DNA of 35,606 nucleotides from Utricularia gibba. Its lineage: Eukaryota > Streptophyta > Magnoliopsida > Lamiales > Lentibulariaceae. Shown here piece after piece: positions 9,045 to 19,600 of the stretch. The stretch spans positions 1 through 35,606 of the forward strand of contig NEEC01000132.1 of the NCBI GenBank assembly GCA_002189035.1, in the 5' to 3' direction. The notes below the pieces were generated by a model. That model ran no database searches. It was not told the origin of the DNA and worked only from the letters and a program-made list of their open reading frames with translations. Numbering within the stretch: position 1 is the first letter of the stretch; each line of letters opens with the position of its first letter. The position numbers and the translations under genes were made by a program.

Positions 9045-11289
9045 GGGTAGGAGATCTAGTGAACTACATCCCTTCCCTTCGCATTCGGTACTCGATCCCT
9101 GATGAGTACCAGCTTTCTCATGCTCAGAGATACTGAAATCCCTTGGGGGTTAGTAAGGACCCCCTACCTCCATTCAGTCTCCCAATTCCACTTGCCTATT
9201 TCGAAAGCAGTTTACGCTTCCCTCTTCACCCTTTAATAGTCCGTTTTCTCTATACTTTTGCAATTCCGATTTACTGTCTTGCCTCGAATTCTATATTCTG
9301 CTTTACCACTTTCCTTTTCTATTCGGCCGGTATGGATCCGGCTATGACTCTGGTAGACTTCTGTGATCTCTTCAAGATAGCCGTTCGTAAAGCTAAGTCC
9401 CCGATAGATGGCCGATCTCACTTTCAATTCCGCTGATTTGAAGATAACCCCAACTTTGTTGTCAAAGCCCCCGATACCCACCATGATTGGTGGTCTTCTT
9501 TCGTTTGGATAGCTCCCCCTTTGGGTTCTCGGTTGAACTTCCCAGTCGATCCCCCAACTCCTTTCAGGATCAAGATCTTGGGTGCGTATCGGTCTTCTTC
9601 CGAATCTCGCGAAGTCCTTTATGAGAGGCTTATTCGGGGCTCAGTTCGGTATGAGTCTCGTGCCTTGATGTTCTCAGGTGAGTCATTGAAAAGATCAGGT
9701 ATTATCGGTCGTTCCCGAGACCTCCATTGGCCCGATATCATTCCTTTCGACGGCACCAATTCGAGGAGCCTTCCTCTTAGCCCCTCTTCATCCTTCCCTC
9801 TTGTTCCGGCATCACCTCCAATTCCCCCACCTGTTCAAACCGGGGCCCCAAGAAAAAGAAGAGGGTTAAGACAATTGCGCACAAACCCTCAAAGAGGCAG
9901 AGAGGTAGTCGGGTTCAGCTTTCCCGAGTCTAAGAATCGGCACTATGCCTTATTGCTCTTCCTTATTTCGTTTTCAGCTGAAGAGATGGTTCGGAGAAGT
10001 TCTCTGGAAGATTCGGTGATGGTGCGGTTCTCCGCCGAGATGCAGAGGGCGCAGGAACCCGAGGATCCCTCCCTGCACCAGTCTGTCTCCTATTTAACAG
10101 TTACCGCGAATTCCTGATTATAACCCCCCCCCCCCTTTTTTTTTTGGTTTTTCTTTCAGGCTGATACGATTGGAGCTCAGTTGGACGCCGCTGATCCTTC
10201 CTCGGGGGAAGATCAAGTAGTAGAAGTCTCCGAGACCCGGGAGTTGACTTCCCGTCCTTCAGCCGGGAAAGGGAAAGAGAAACTTCCTCCATCACCCGAT
10301 CTCAGCGATACTCCTATTCCCGATGCAAGATTCTTTTCGGCTGGTGCTTCAACATCGGCTCTTCCAATCGAGTTACAGAGGGATTCTGCCCTCGTAGAAG
10401 TAAGGGACAATCCGGTGCTTCCTCTACCCTCAGTTCTAGCTGAACTAAGGAGAATCCTGGATAGAGCTATGTCTAATACCTCGGGTGTTGAACCGGAGAC
10501 GGTACTTGAAGGGATTTGGCAGGTACGTATCCCGTTTCCTCTTCTAAATTCTAATTAGTCGGTCCTTGACTAGGGATATTCTTTCAGGCTCTAACTCTTG
10601 GGTGGGGAATGGTTAGAGAGATTGGCTCTCAATCGGAGGAAGTCTCTCGGCTTCGCGCCCAAGTTGTGGCTCAGAGCGCCCAGATAAAGTTGTTGGAGGA
10701 GGAGGGGAGTTCTCTGAAAACCGTTTTAGGGAAGTGCAGCTGCCAGGAGGAAGAACTGCGAAATGTGATTGAGGAAATGGGAAAGGCGGTTGACGACGCT
10801 CAATCAGAGAGAGAGGGCTTCAAAGTCCGATTTGAGGAGGCAGAAGCGGAGTTAGAGCATGCCAGGGGCTGCATTTCAGCATTGGAGGCCGAATTACTTG
10901 ATCAACAAGCATCTCGGCAGGGTCTTCTGGATGAGTTTGTCAATTCGGCCTGTTTTGCCGAACTCTACGATATCTATGCAGGAGATTTAATCGGCTTACT
11001 TCTATACCGTCAGAGACGACAGTTCAGCCGGGAATTTGGGCTTTCAATCATGGATCCGCGCTTCGACAGGATAAATCCCCTGTCAAAGGATGAGAACATG
11101 CTTGATGTTATCGCGGATACCTTCCAGGCCCCGGAGTTCGGGTTCGAAGCTGACTGGGAGCGACTGATTTCGCTAATTTGGGCGAGGATAGGGCGAGAGA
11201 ATGACACCAAGTTGAGGGCAAGGATGGAACGGCATACCGGTTCCTCTGCCAATCCTCCCGATAATCCCCCATCCCCTCCTGTACTTTAG
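9045..11289 (+). pseudogene. Antisense ORF (aORF) of Tat-type element C: gypsy-type transposon domain, basic patch, coiled coil
   Basis: First exon about 9045-9676: LVNYIPSLRIRYSIPDEYQL, then LAYFESSLRFPLHPLIVRFL and DWWSSFVWIAPPLGSRLNFP. This is the pattern of the 'putative gypsy type transposon' domain (Pfam PF04195). Two TGA codons (about 9131 and 9434) interrupt it; both could be decayed TGG. A strong donor, CTCAGGTGAGT, follows at 9677. Later exons are about 9978-10099, 10160-10522 (121 codons, acceptor TTTCTTTCAG, donor CAGGTACGT) and 10588-11289 (TAG). The last is open for 234 codons and starts with a long acidic coiled coil (SQSEEVSRLRAQVVAQSAQI onward), ending in a Pro-rich tail. Between exons, PKKKKRVK near 9850 in another frame resembles a nuclear localisation signal. 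Splicing between 9677 and 9977 is unresolved. The protein's function is not known. Confidence 0.7.
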
Positions 11290-12011
11290 TAGTTTTTGAC
11301 TTGATGTTTTTCCCCCTGCTGTGGGGCTTTTTTTGATAATTTTGGTCTCCCGGTTCGGGATTTTCTTCTAATTTACTCTGTTTTTTGCGCATCACTTTTG
11401 CCTTTGGTGACGTTCACATTTCGGGGAAGCCCCGAGTTGGTTTGCTGTGTCTATTACGTGCTTAGACTTGGAGATTCGCCTATGTTTTTATGATTCGGCG
11501 GTGGATGCCTCCTCGCCAACCCTTTGATTGGGTTTTTTGATTTTAGTTTGCCTTAGTGTTTCCTCATGCGAGCTGAACCGCTACTAGGGAAGTAGGCCGG
11601 AACCCCTCATGGGTTGCGCGACTTCCCCAATCCGAAAGGGCCCTCTTCTGGCCATACCCCATTGTTTTGAACAAGGGTGGATTTGTTTCGTGTGCTCTTG
11701 CCGCCTCGAGATTACGACAATAAGGTCAATACTTAAGGGCTTTTTGGGGCTTACGCGTGCGATTTATATAAACCGGTGCCCGAATCATACCAAGGCTTAT
11801 TCTTGCTATTGACGCCTGGGTGGGTAGATCGCATATATTATCGTGGGAAACCCCGAGTCGATTTGCTGTATCCTACAGGGGACCCCGATTTATGAGATTC
11901 GCCTGGGCTTATGTTACTTGGCCAGAGCTTTAAATCTTTGATGGTCTGCCTGGGCTTACGCGATTCGGCCAGGGCTTGTGTTTTGTTTTCCCATCTCCAT
12001 TTCGGAGGAAT
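11290..12011. other. Spacer between antisense ORF and gag in element C
   Basis: No coding is recognised on either strand, and no pol remnant. A diverged module recurs at 11421-11451 and 11841-11872: TCG(G/T)GG(A)A, then CCCCGAGT, then TTTGCTGT(G/A)TC, each copy followed within about 40 bases by GAGATTCGCCT. The stretch is probably the shared 3' flank of the two convergent genes. Confidence 0.55.
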
Positions 12012-13242
12012 TTATAGGTGCGTGAGTGCTTTGGGGAAGAGAATGCCGAATCTTGTGACAGAGATTGATATTGAGTCGGTTAGGCGTAGAACTTCCTTAG
12101 ATGGGATGCATTCCACGACCTCAGGAGTTCCACGCCATCTAATTGTTCCAGGCGATATGCTCCTTTTCCGATCACCCTTGAACTTCATGATTTTCCTTAG
12201 CAATTCTCCGAGATTCTTTGGTGGGGACTTCGATAGGCTCTGTCCCAATTTCGACGTTCCTAAGGCCCGCTTCATTATTTCCACCCTTTCTTTTAAATCC
12301 AATTGGACATCCTGCGCCAGCAGTTGAATCGATCAATGAATCTTCGCAAGCTCTCTTTTCGGTGGTCATATCGAATAGAGTATAGTGATGCCTTCGAAGG
12401 TGGAGCTTCAATGTTAACAGCGTATCGGGTAGTGAAGAGCAGTATTAGTTCCCGATAAGATGCCACGCTGCATGGTTCCAGCTGTTTAAACCAAGTTTTC
12501 GCTCCTTTCTGGAGCGAGCAAGCAAACAGCTTACACTTCATGGCCTCTGAATGTCGAACTGTGGACATCTTCATATCGAAGTCGGTTACATGCGATATGG
12601 GGTCCCTTTTCCGTCATACGTGGGTAATCCGTCCGGGACCCTTAATCCTCTCTCGGGCTCTTCTCCGACTAAATCGTCTGAGAAAGGGTCAAAACGCAGC
12701 ATTGTGGTTCCAGCTGCTCCCTCAACTCCACTCTTCAAGGCCAAAGCAATATCGGCCAAAACGTCTCCTTTTCCAGTGGATACGTTCTGATCGAAAACGT
12801 CCCTGAAGCCTCTATCCTCTCTTCTTCCTGGCAACGTCCGCTTGTCGATAAACCTTTTCCTTTCGTGGATCTAGTCTAATTCTCTTTTCAACTCTTCATC
12901 TCTTTCTTCCAAGATTTTGCTAGTCATCTTCTCCCTGTTAGTTCCTGGCTCATACACGACTTGGTTGCGCCTCTTTCTCCGCAGCATTTGCTCCTCGGTT
13001 TCGGATTCAGTCTCCGTATCTGGGGGGTACTCCGGAATAAGAGGTTGCTTCCCCGTTCGTGGTGCGGTTTCGGGTGTTCTCTCCTGGGCGTTGGAGTTGA
13101 GACCTAAAGGTGCCCGGAGGTCGGTAAGGATTTCCGTTAGCAGGGCCTTCAGTCGCTCCCTCCTAGTGATCATAAGGCCGGGATCTCGAGCGTCGGCACT
13201 TCCGTCATGAGCCGGGTCGGTGGCTGTGCTATTTTCCGCCAT
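12012..13242 (-). pseudogene. Gag of gypsy C, frameshifted
   Basis: Reads downward from 13242 with MAENSTATDPAHDGSADARD and a basic, acidic-tailed N-terminal part to 12871 (stop). It continues after a break at 12834-12586 (LPTYDGKG, the 'P-x-Y-DG' start of the Tat gag core), then shifts frame to MSTVRHSEAMKCKLFACSLQ, GAKTWFKQLEPCSVASYREL (12574-12293), and shifts again to MKRALGTSKLGQSLSKSPP (12302-12012). The order and wording fit the retrotransposon gag domain of the Tat branch. At least three breaks make it non-functional. No zinc knuckle was seen before the end. Confidence 0.75.
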
Positions 13243-13298
13243 GACTCGTGATTAGCGAGTGGCTCCTGTGGGTTTCTCAAATGGGACTGTGGAACGTT

Positions 13299-13316
13299 GC
13301 CCCACGGTGGGCACCA
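13299..13316 (-). other. Primer binding site of gypsy C
   Basis: TGGTGCCCACCGTGGGGC on the minus strand, four bases inside the right LTR. The same phrase follows the 5' LTR in many plant gypsy elements. It fixes the direction of element C as leftward. Confidence 0.65.
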
Positions 13317-13320
13317 AATA

Positions 13321-13852
13321 TGTTATGAGTGAAATCGGTATCCGGTGAGAGGCCGATTTTAGGTGATAGGCGCGGTCGGGAATGCGACACTTAGTCACCT
13401 TCTTCACGGCTAGTACGATTAAAATAAGAGTGCACAGGGATTTTTTTACGTGGAAACCGCCGGAGAGCAGAAAAAACCACGGAGCTGCCGGAGCTCGCCG
13501 GAAAAGAGTTTCACTAGGCGGAGGTCGCGAAAAAGGAGAATACAACTTGAAGAAATCTTTTTTGAGTCCAACCCCTCTCTGTCATAATTCCGTCTATTTA
13601 TAGGAGAGCTCACTCTGACCGAATTTTGGTGTCTGCAAACATCGGTTGCTTTCTGCTCCTGCTATACGATCTCGCTTTTCAGGTATCGGCCGCATGTTAT
13701 GCCGTAATTCAGCCGCTTTTCAGGCTGTGTCATATGCCCATTCCTGTCAGATTTCTGACAGACGTCGATCTGTCGTCTGGCGTTATCCCCTTGGGATCTC
13801 TTTTGGCAGCCTTTTGGGAACCGATTACCCTTGGCCGATTTTTCCCTTATCA
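13321..13852 (-). repeat. Right (5') LTR of gypsy C, 532 bp
   Basis: Starts at TGTTATGAGTG on plus (element end) and finishes with TTATCA before the GACAT duplication. It carries a minus-strand TATA box, TATAAATAG, at 13602-13594. It is the longer LTR copy. Confidence 0.85.
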
Positions 13853-13857
13853 GACAT
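13853..13857 (+). repeat. Target site duplication GACAT, right copy of element C
   Basis: Partner of 8175-8179. It lies in copia A integrase coding, just after LLEQKYV on the minus strand. Confidence 0.8.
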
Positions 13858-14790
13858 ATTTCTGTTCTAAAAGAGCATTTTGTTGGTGTGTATGTGGGCA
13901 AGAAACATAGTATGTAATACCTGCCTGATTAACATAACGATGTAAACAATGATATTCCCCTCCCCAATCAGATTGAACAGAACAGATGGTGTGCCCTAGT
14001 AGATGCTCAACATGTTCTTGGAAAGTCAAAAAAATGTGCTCAACATCAGATTTAGTTTTGAGAAAATCAATCCATGTGAATCTACTATAATCATCCACAA
14101 AACTAACATAATATTTGAAACCATTAATAGAAGTAATAGCAGCACCCCAAACATTAGTACGCATGAGTTCTAAAGGTTTAAGAGAAATATGAGAGGGAAA
14201 AAAAGGTAATTGATGAACCTTTGCTTGTTGACATGCATCACAAACATTGGGCATGTTGGTCGACCCTTCAACAAGGTTATTGACTTTCAAAATAGTACGA
14301 GTAATAGGGAAAGAGGGATGTCCTAGTCAGCGGTGCCACAACTCCCTAGAGAGTTGGGTTGAGGCAAGTGCTTTGCTGGACCCCTTATTTGATAGGAAGT
14401 AGAGCCATCTCTACATTCGCCTTGAAGGAGGATGTTCTTCGAGACCTGATCCTTAACAAAGAAGCAGGATGGATGAAATTCGACAAAGACGTTATTATCA
14501 CTCACAAGTTTATGGATAAAGAGGAGGTGCCTATTTATTTTGGGACACAAAGGATATTTTTCAAAAATAAGGGGTCGTGTGGCAGCAGCAATGAATGACT
14601 TTCCTACATGAGAAATGGACAAACATGTGCCATTAGCAACTTGGACCTGGTCATTTCCCATTGTAGCAATCTTTCACGGAGAGACGTTCAAGGTCATTGG
14701 TAATGTTATCGTTGGCTCCAGTGTCAACGTACCAACTTGAGTCAACTGCATAGTTGCCAACAACAGTGGTAGTAATAAACGGAAATTCCT
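13858..14790 (-). pseudogene. Copia A protease and integrase region
   Basis: Reads downward from 14790. Protease: AVDSSWYVDTGANDNITND, active-site DTGA at about 14728-14714. Then QVQVANGTCLSISHVGKSF and VFVEFHPSCFFVKDQ, the gag-pre-integrase linker. The integrase zinc finger follows as WHR-stop-LGHPS and CDACQQ. The catalytic core follows as VSFVDDYSRFTWIDFL and VQSDWGGEYH, ending YYVSCPHTHQQNALLEQKYV at the gypsy C insertion point. The first catalytic aspartate (TDxWGP in the family) reads TNVWG, a D to N change. A TGA in the zinc finger and a frameshift near 14670 also disable it. It lies opposite to the LTRs and RNase H of the same element. Confidence 0.9.
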
Positions 14791-16060
14791 AATATCGTTG
14801 TAATAAAAATAGAAATCCGTATCAAATAAATTTATAATTTCTAATCTACACAAAATACAAATTTAGAAAACTTGTATGGTGGTTATTGGGGTCGATCACG
14901 AAGAGTTGGTGCTTGCTAAGTGTTTTAGTAAATGCATAATTCGGAATAACAATGGTCTTAGTCCAAGCTCGGACCAACAGTGGTAAACAAGTTCGGTAAA
15001 CAAGATCAGGTTTCACAACGAAAGATAATAAGTACTAGTTCTAACTCAGAATAACACGAAAATGCATTAAGGTCTGCAGGTGGTGTCATGCTAAAGTGCC
15101 TAATTTAATTTACCATGTTCCTACATTTACAACTTCAAATAACCTAAATCTACCCAGGTCATTCATCATGTTTTCGACTAAGCTAGTCCCCAATATCATA
15201 ATCAACATTGCAATTAGGTCTACCCGCATGCAAAACATATAGAACTAGATCTATCCGATCCTACTGGTTTTATCCTGGACTAACACCTACTGCTCCCATC
15301 TTGATTTGTTGGTCTATCTTTAAATCAAACATCTAAGTTGTGAAGTTACTTGTTCCCCTCCTTAGGTCTACCCATGGATTGATAGAAACAAGAGCTAAGA
15401 AACAAACATAAATTTCATTATTAACCCTAAGCACACAACCATACTTTACCTCAAGGCATCCTTAAGACTTTAGCCGCTCATGCTTGGAAAATAAGACACG
15501 ATTTCATTTAGGTAAGTTGGTGAAAATAACAGGAACATTGTAAGCAAGTCAAATACAGAAACTCGAAACGTTCAGAAAACGGAAAGCAAATAAAGATTGT
15601 TCTGTCGCCCTGTTGCTACTGTTCATAGCCCGGAACAGTAGTGCTAGACTGGGCTCTGGTGCTGCTCTTGATGATGAAGGCCTCCTTCTCCTCTTATGTT
15701 TGGTATTTTTCACATTGGGGAGAAGCCCCCTTGCGTACGTTCTGTGCTCTCTCTTCTCCCTTCTCCAAAAATATCTTCACATCTTTTTTCCATTTTTCAA
15801 AATCAATCTACTGTTCCTGACATTTGTATTATTGTGAGCCTGAACTTGCAGATTGTAGGTGGCTTAACATTAATCATGTCTCCTCCTTGTGTCTTGTGCC
15901 CATTCGAATTGTGCTCATAAACTAGCTAAATATGATCCACAATACTGCTGTTAACACTTGGAAGAATATTAGAAATCATAATATAGACTAAATTATTGAT
16001 TTAGTCTATATTATGCATAAAAATACAAATAACACTACAATTAATAAAATATTAAAAATC
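14791..16060. other. Unassigned part of copia A interior
   Basis: If the interior is inverted, the minus strand here should hold gag and the leader, but no gag or zinc-knuckle motif was recognised. Plus-strand wording at about 14930-15600 resembles non-coding LTR or leader DNA of a gypsy element, without a partner copy to test it. A perfect hairpin sits at 15977-16015. Confidence 0.45.
15977..16015. repeat. Perfect 17-bp inverted repeat with 5-nt loop
   Basis: CATAATATAGACTAAAT, then TATTG, then the exact reverse complement. It lies about 50 bases before the inversion breakpoint at about 16060. It could be a cruciform-forming site or the remains of a small palindromic element. Confidence 0.8.
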
Positions 16061-16067
16061 ATTGATT

Positions 16068-16370
16068 GCAAACATTACTGCTAAGCTCATTTGGATACAA
16101 GCTCTTTTGAAGGAACTTGATGTGTTTCAAACTTAGCCCCCAATCTTGTGGTGTGATAATCTTGGTGCAACCTATCTCACGGCCAATCCAATCTTCCATA
16201 CTTGCACCAAGCATGTTGAAATTGATTTTCATTTTGTTTGAGAGCAGGTTACATGCAAAGCACTGGAAGTTCGCTTCATCTCCACTAAAGATCAGTTGGC
16301 TGACGTATTTACAAAGGTATTGTCCAAGATATCGATTGAAGCTGTCTGTTACAATCTCAACATTCGGTGA
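16068..16370 (+). pseudogene. Copia A RNase H, C-terminal part
   Basis: One frame of 101 codons reads [70 protein letters not shown] and ends CYNLNIR-TGA. This is the typical end of a copia polyprotein. Stops at 16134 (TAG) and 16239 (TGA) kill it. The purine tract GAGGGGG (16382-16388) follows, then the LTR, so this part is in the correct direction. It lacks the RNase H N-terminal half, which would fall in the gap between this fragment and the inverted block. Confidence 0.9.
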
Positions 16371-16390
16371 CGATTGCGATCGAGGGGGCA

Positions 16391-16605
16391 TGTTAAAAGT
16401 AACCACGTGTGACCAAGGGTTAAACTCCTAACCACTAAGACCGAGTATTACGGCACCATGGCTACCACCGCTTCCCACTCCAACTTCCCTCACATTCCTC
16501 AGATTCCTCCTTTATTTTCTAACCAACACCTGTGTATAAACACCATTGAATGATGAGACAAGTATGCTCTCTTTTAATACAAAATTATTATTCTGAATTT
16601 TTTCA
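16391..16605 (+). repeat. Right LTR of copia A, 215 bp
   Basis: Begins TGTTAAAAG after GGGGGCA and ends TTTTTTCA, giving TG/CA termini, followed at once by the CAACT duplication. Confidence 0.8.
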
Positions 16606-16610
16606 CAACT
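16606..16610 (+). repeat. Target site duplication CAACT, right copy of element A
   Basis: Partner of 6793-6797. Confidence 0.75.
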
Positions 16611-19600
16611 TAGGTATCACATTATTTCTACAATTATTTTTGTGTTACTAGTAAAGTTATAAATGATTTTCGATCATATTTCTCGATTAAAATATATGAA
16701 ATACTAATTTGTATTAAAAGTATTATATTTATGTTTATATTCAAGTACTACCTTGTTTATGCTTATGTTAAAATATAAGTATATTATATTTTTTCATAAA
16801 AATTCGTAAATGATCATGAACTTTAAATAAATGAACATGAACAAAATTTTTATTCAATTAACTTAAATAAAAAATATGAATAAATTTTTTATTCGATAAA
16901 TTTAAACAAAAGAATACAAACATAGATATTCGTGTTTTTTTGTTCAATATAACATCCCTAGCACAAATACAAGGAACTTGGAATATTTCTTACACTTCAA
17001 GGGTGAAATTTTTTTGGAAATTAACCAACAAAGGCACATAATCCTTAAGAAATGCACATCAAGTTTAAATTTAGATTTTCTTGAAAATCATTTTTCATTT
17101 CTTTATGATAGTCATACAAATTGAATAAAATTAATATATATATATATATATAAATATATTAAAGTAATTACTAAACTAAATTAAATATAACAATGTGGAA
17201 GTGAAACTTACCTCAAGAAATAATTTAAAAGTTAACATATATAAATTTTTTGATTTTGAATATGAAATTAATTTTTTTAATATATTCACAATAAAATACT
17301 CAAGGTATATTCATATTTGTTCATAAGCATGAAACAATTTATTCAAAACCTTTCTAATATAATCCAAAATTCCCTTTATAATTATAAGGATCAAGTTATG
17401 TATAACAATAAGATTAATATAATACTCATTTTAGTACTTATGAAATATATCTTCTCTGCTTTTTTCCAATCATGTGTAACTACACTAATTGAAGAGTTTT
17501 TAGTATTATAACATAACGTAATGATTACAAGATAATACTTTAACATATTTTGTAACATTAAATATGTGAAATTCATTTAGTTGATATATCTATCTTCAAT
17601 AAACTTCCACCAACATTTTTCTAGTGTGTATCTTGGATGCATTTATCAAGTTATCAAATTTTTTTCTTATAAATATCTTACATATTTAACATGGTATCTA
17701 AGTATCTTCAAAGCAATATTTATCACTTTCAACTCAATAATCAATGATACAATGTGATAATAATATGCTTGAATTTATTCACCAATCTCTCAATACTCCC
17801 TATAATTTTATAATTAGTAACTCTTTAATATGTAGACCATTCAATTTTAAAAATGTAAACAATTTAGAGCTTTATTTCCAATGCTCATGAATATATAGAA
17901 TAGTGATATCTTTTATAGTAACAATTGTCCAAACATATAATGTCAAACAATTCATCTATAAATAGAGGACAATGAAGATTCAAATCTTTACTTTCTTTAG
18001 CATAAATTTTTATGCAATCAGCTTTTGTAATTATTGTACTAATAAATTTAAAATCAAGATTAAGAACTTGATTTTTAATATTAACATCTTCATATTCATT
18101 ATAAGTAAAAGAAAGATCATGGTTCTTGCCACTGAATCGAAATGCCTTATGTTAAATTTCACGTAACTTACCAATATAGTTTGGTCACTAAGCAAAAAAA
18201 TTATATCATTAAATTTTAAATTTTATATGACTTTGAATTTTTTATGCAATAGTTGTGATTGTATATCCTTACCCTTCAGTTTTTTGATATTTTCAAAATG
18301 ATTTCATATTTCAAATTTAGGTCTTTAATAATAGAATATTACCACTGATGTCTTCTAAATTCTTTATCATAGAAGTTGTAACAAATGCAAAATATTATCC
18401 CAAATTTGCAAAGTAAAACTACATTCTTCTAAATTATCAAATTTCATATTAATAAGCACAAATAAACCTTTAAAATAATTTGTACACTAATTTTGAAGAA
18501 CCATATTTAATATTCTAATAATAACCAAAATAATTAAATTACTAAATATATTAATTAAATAGTGTAAAAAAGTCATATTCTAATGCAATCATCATCAAAT
18601 TTGCTATAAAAATTAAAATTCAAATAAATTAGCATACTAGAAAATAGCAAACATATTAATGTAATAAAATAAGAATATTTACAATGCATATAAAGAGATA
18701 ACTTATCTACGATTTTCTTTTTAAATTAGGAAACTCAAGATTTTAGAATTATAAATTTAAAAAAACAAGTAACAAAAACCTTTTTTTCTGAATTCTTCAA
18801 ATATCAAAAAGCGTATAATATCTTCAAATAAAAAAAAAGAATGATATTGAAGATTGACTACTGTTTGGCTACTATCATTTTAACACAAGTGTATTCAATA
18901 CTAATAGAATAATTATTGCGAAGGTTGCCATTTATGAAGGATTTTGCAATAGTAATTGAAGCCACATTTTTGGCATATAAAATCCTTACATTCAATTTTG
19001 GTCTTAGGCCCACACGGCTTCTTGGTCCTAAGCTTAATCAGGCTTAAAGGCTTTTGATAGTAATTTTGCAATTACATATAAACCGTCGAAATAATAAAAT
19101 AAGATTGTATTTATAAAATGAGGACTCAAAACAACTAAAAAAAAAGAAAGACCGATTTTAAAAGAGATATAAAAAGTGGCTTTGGATGTAGAATCCACAA
19201 TACTCAAAACTCATCCATATCTATGTATGCAAACTTTGAGCACTGAGGTGCTTGGATAAGTTTTGGTGTGTTATTTTAAATAGTCCTATTCAGTCATCGT
19301 TATATCAACGTCTCTCATTTAATAGGATTATAGAATTAACCACGTCACTAGAACTATTTTATCTATTATGATAATCCATGTTTTCCCCACAATCAAATCT
19401 AACCTCTACACCTCATACCACACACATAGATTACACAAAATGTGTTTTATCAATGATATATGATTGAGCCATTCTCCTTAGGTGTTTGAGGCCAATCCAA
19501 GATTCTCCCACACTCTATTAAAGTTATAAGATACTTAAGAGCACGTTGGTAAGATATAGTAAAACAGTCACAAGGAAGGTTTTACCGTAGATCTTTAGTT

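Larger units (their letters stand above)
8180..13852 (-). mobile_element. Non-autonomous Tat-type Ty3/gypsy element C, nested in copia A
   Basis: Two direct LTR copies (8180-8646 and 13321-13852), a primer-binding-site-like TGGTGCCCACCGTGGGGC on the minus strand next to the right LTR, TG/CA ends and the GACAT duplication define a 5673 bp element transcribed leftward. Minus-strand gag fragments run 13242-12012. No protease, RT, RNase H or integrase motif was found between gag and the left LTR. That space instead carries a plus-strand multi-exon gene at about 9045-11289. Tat-lineage elements are known to carry extra ORFs, some antisense, between pol and the 3' LTR. This copy looks like such an element stripped of pol, so it would need proteins from a relative to move. 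Confidence 0.8.
6798..16605 (+). mobile_element. Ty1/copia element A, interior inverted, with gypsy element nested inside
   Basis: Two direct-orientation LTR copies (6798-6994 and 16391-16605) are bounded by CAACT on both sides, so the 9.8 kb block entered as one insertion. Plus-strand RNase H (16068-16370) and a purine tract lead correctly into the right LTR. The protease, integrase and RT parts are on the minus strand (14790-13858 and 8174-6999). The minus-strand coding stops at RT/RNase H motif LTITRLDIA, and the plus-strand coding starts further downstream in the same polyprotein (ITAKLIWIQALLKEL), so the two parts complement rather than repeat each other. Best explanation: one element whose middle was inverted, losing about 0.3 kb of RNase H at the right breakpoint. 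Gag was not recognised. A second inserted copia fragment is the alternative. Confidence 0.75.

Noticed and set aside
9143-9436. Hydrophobic frame as a membrane protein
   Set aside because: The hydrophobic run LIVRFLYTFAIPIYCL belongs to the core of the PF04195-type domain and the frame continues past its TGA into that domain.
14930-15850. A second Athila-type LTR inside copia A
   Set aside because: The wording is suggestive, but there is no partner copy, PBS or target duplication to support a separate element.
17957-17967. TATAAATAGAG as an endogenous pararetrovirus promoter
   Set aside because: No movement protein, coat protein or RT coding could be seen on either strand nearby, and the motif is common in AT-rich DNA.
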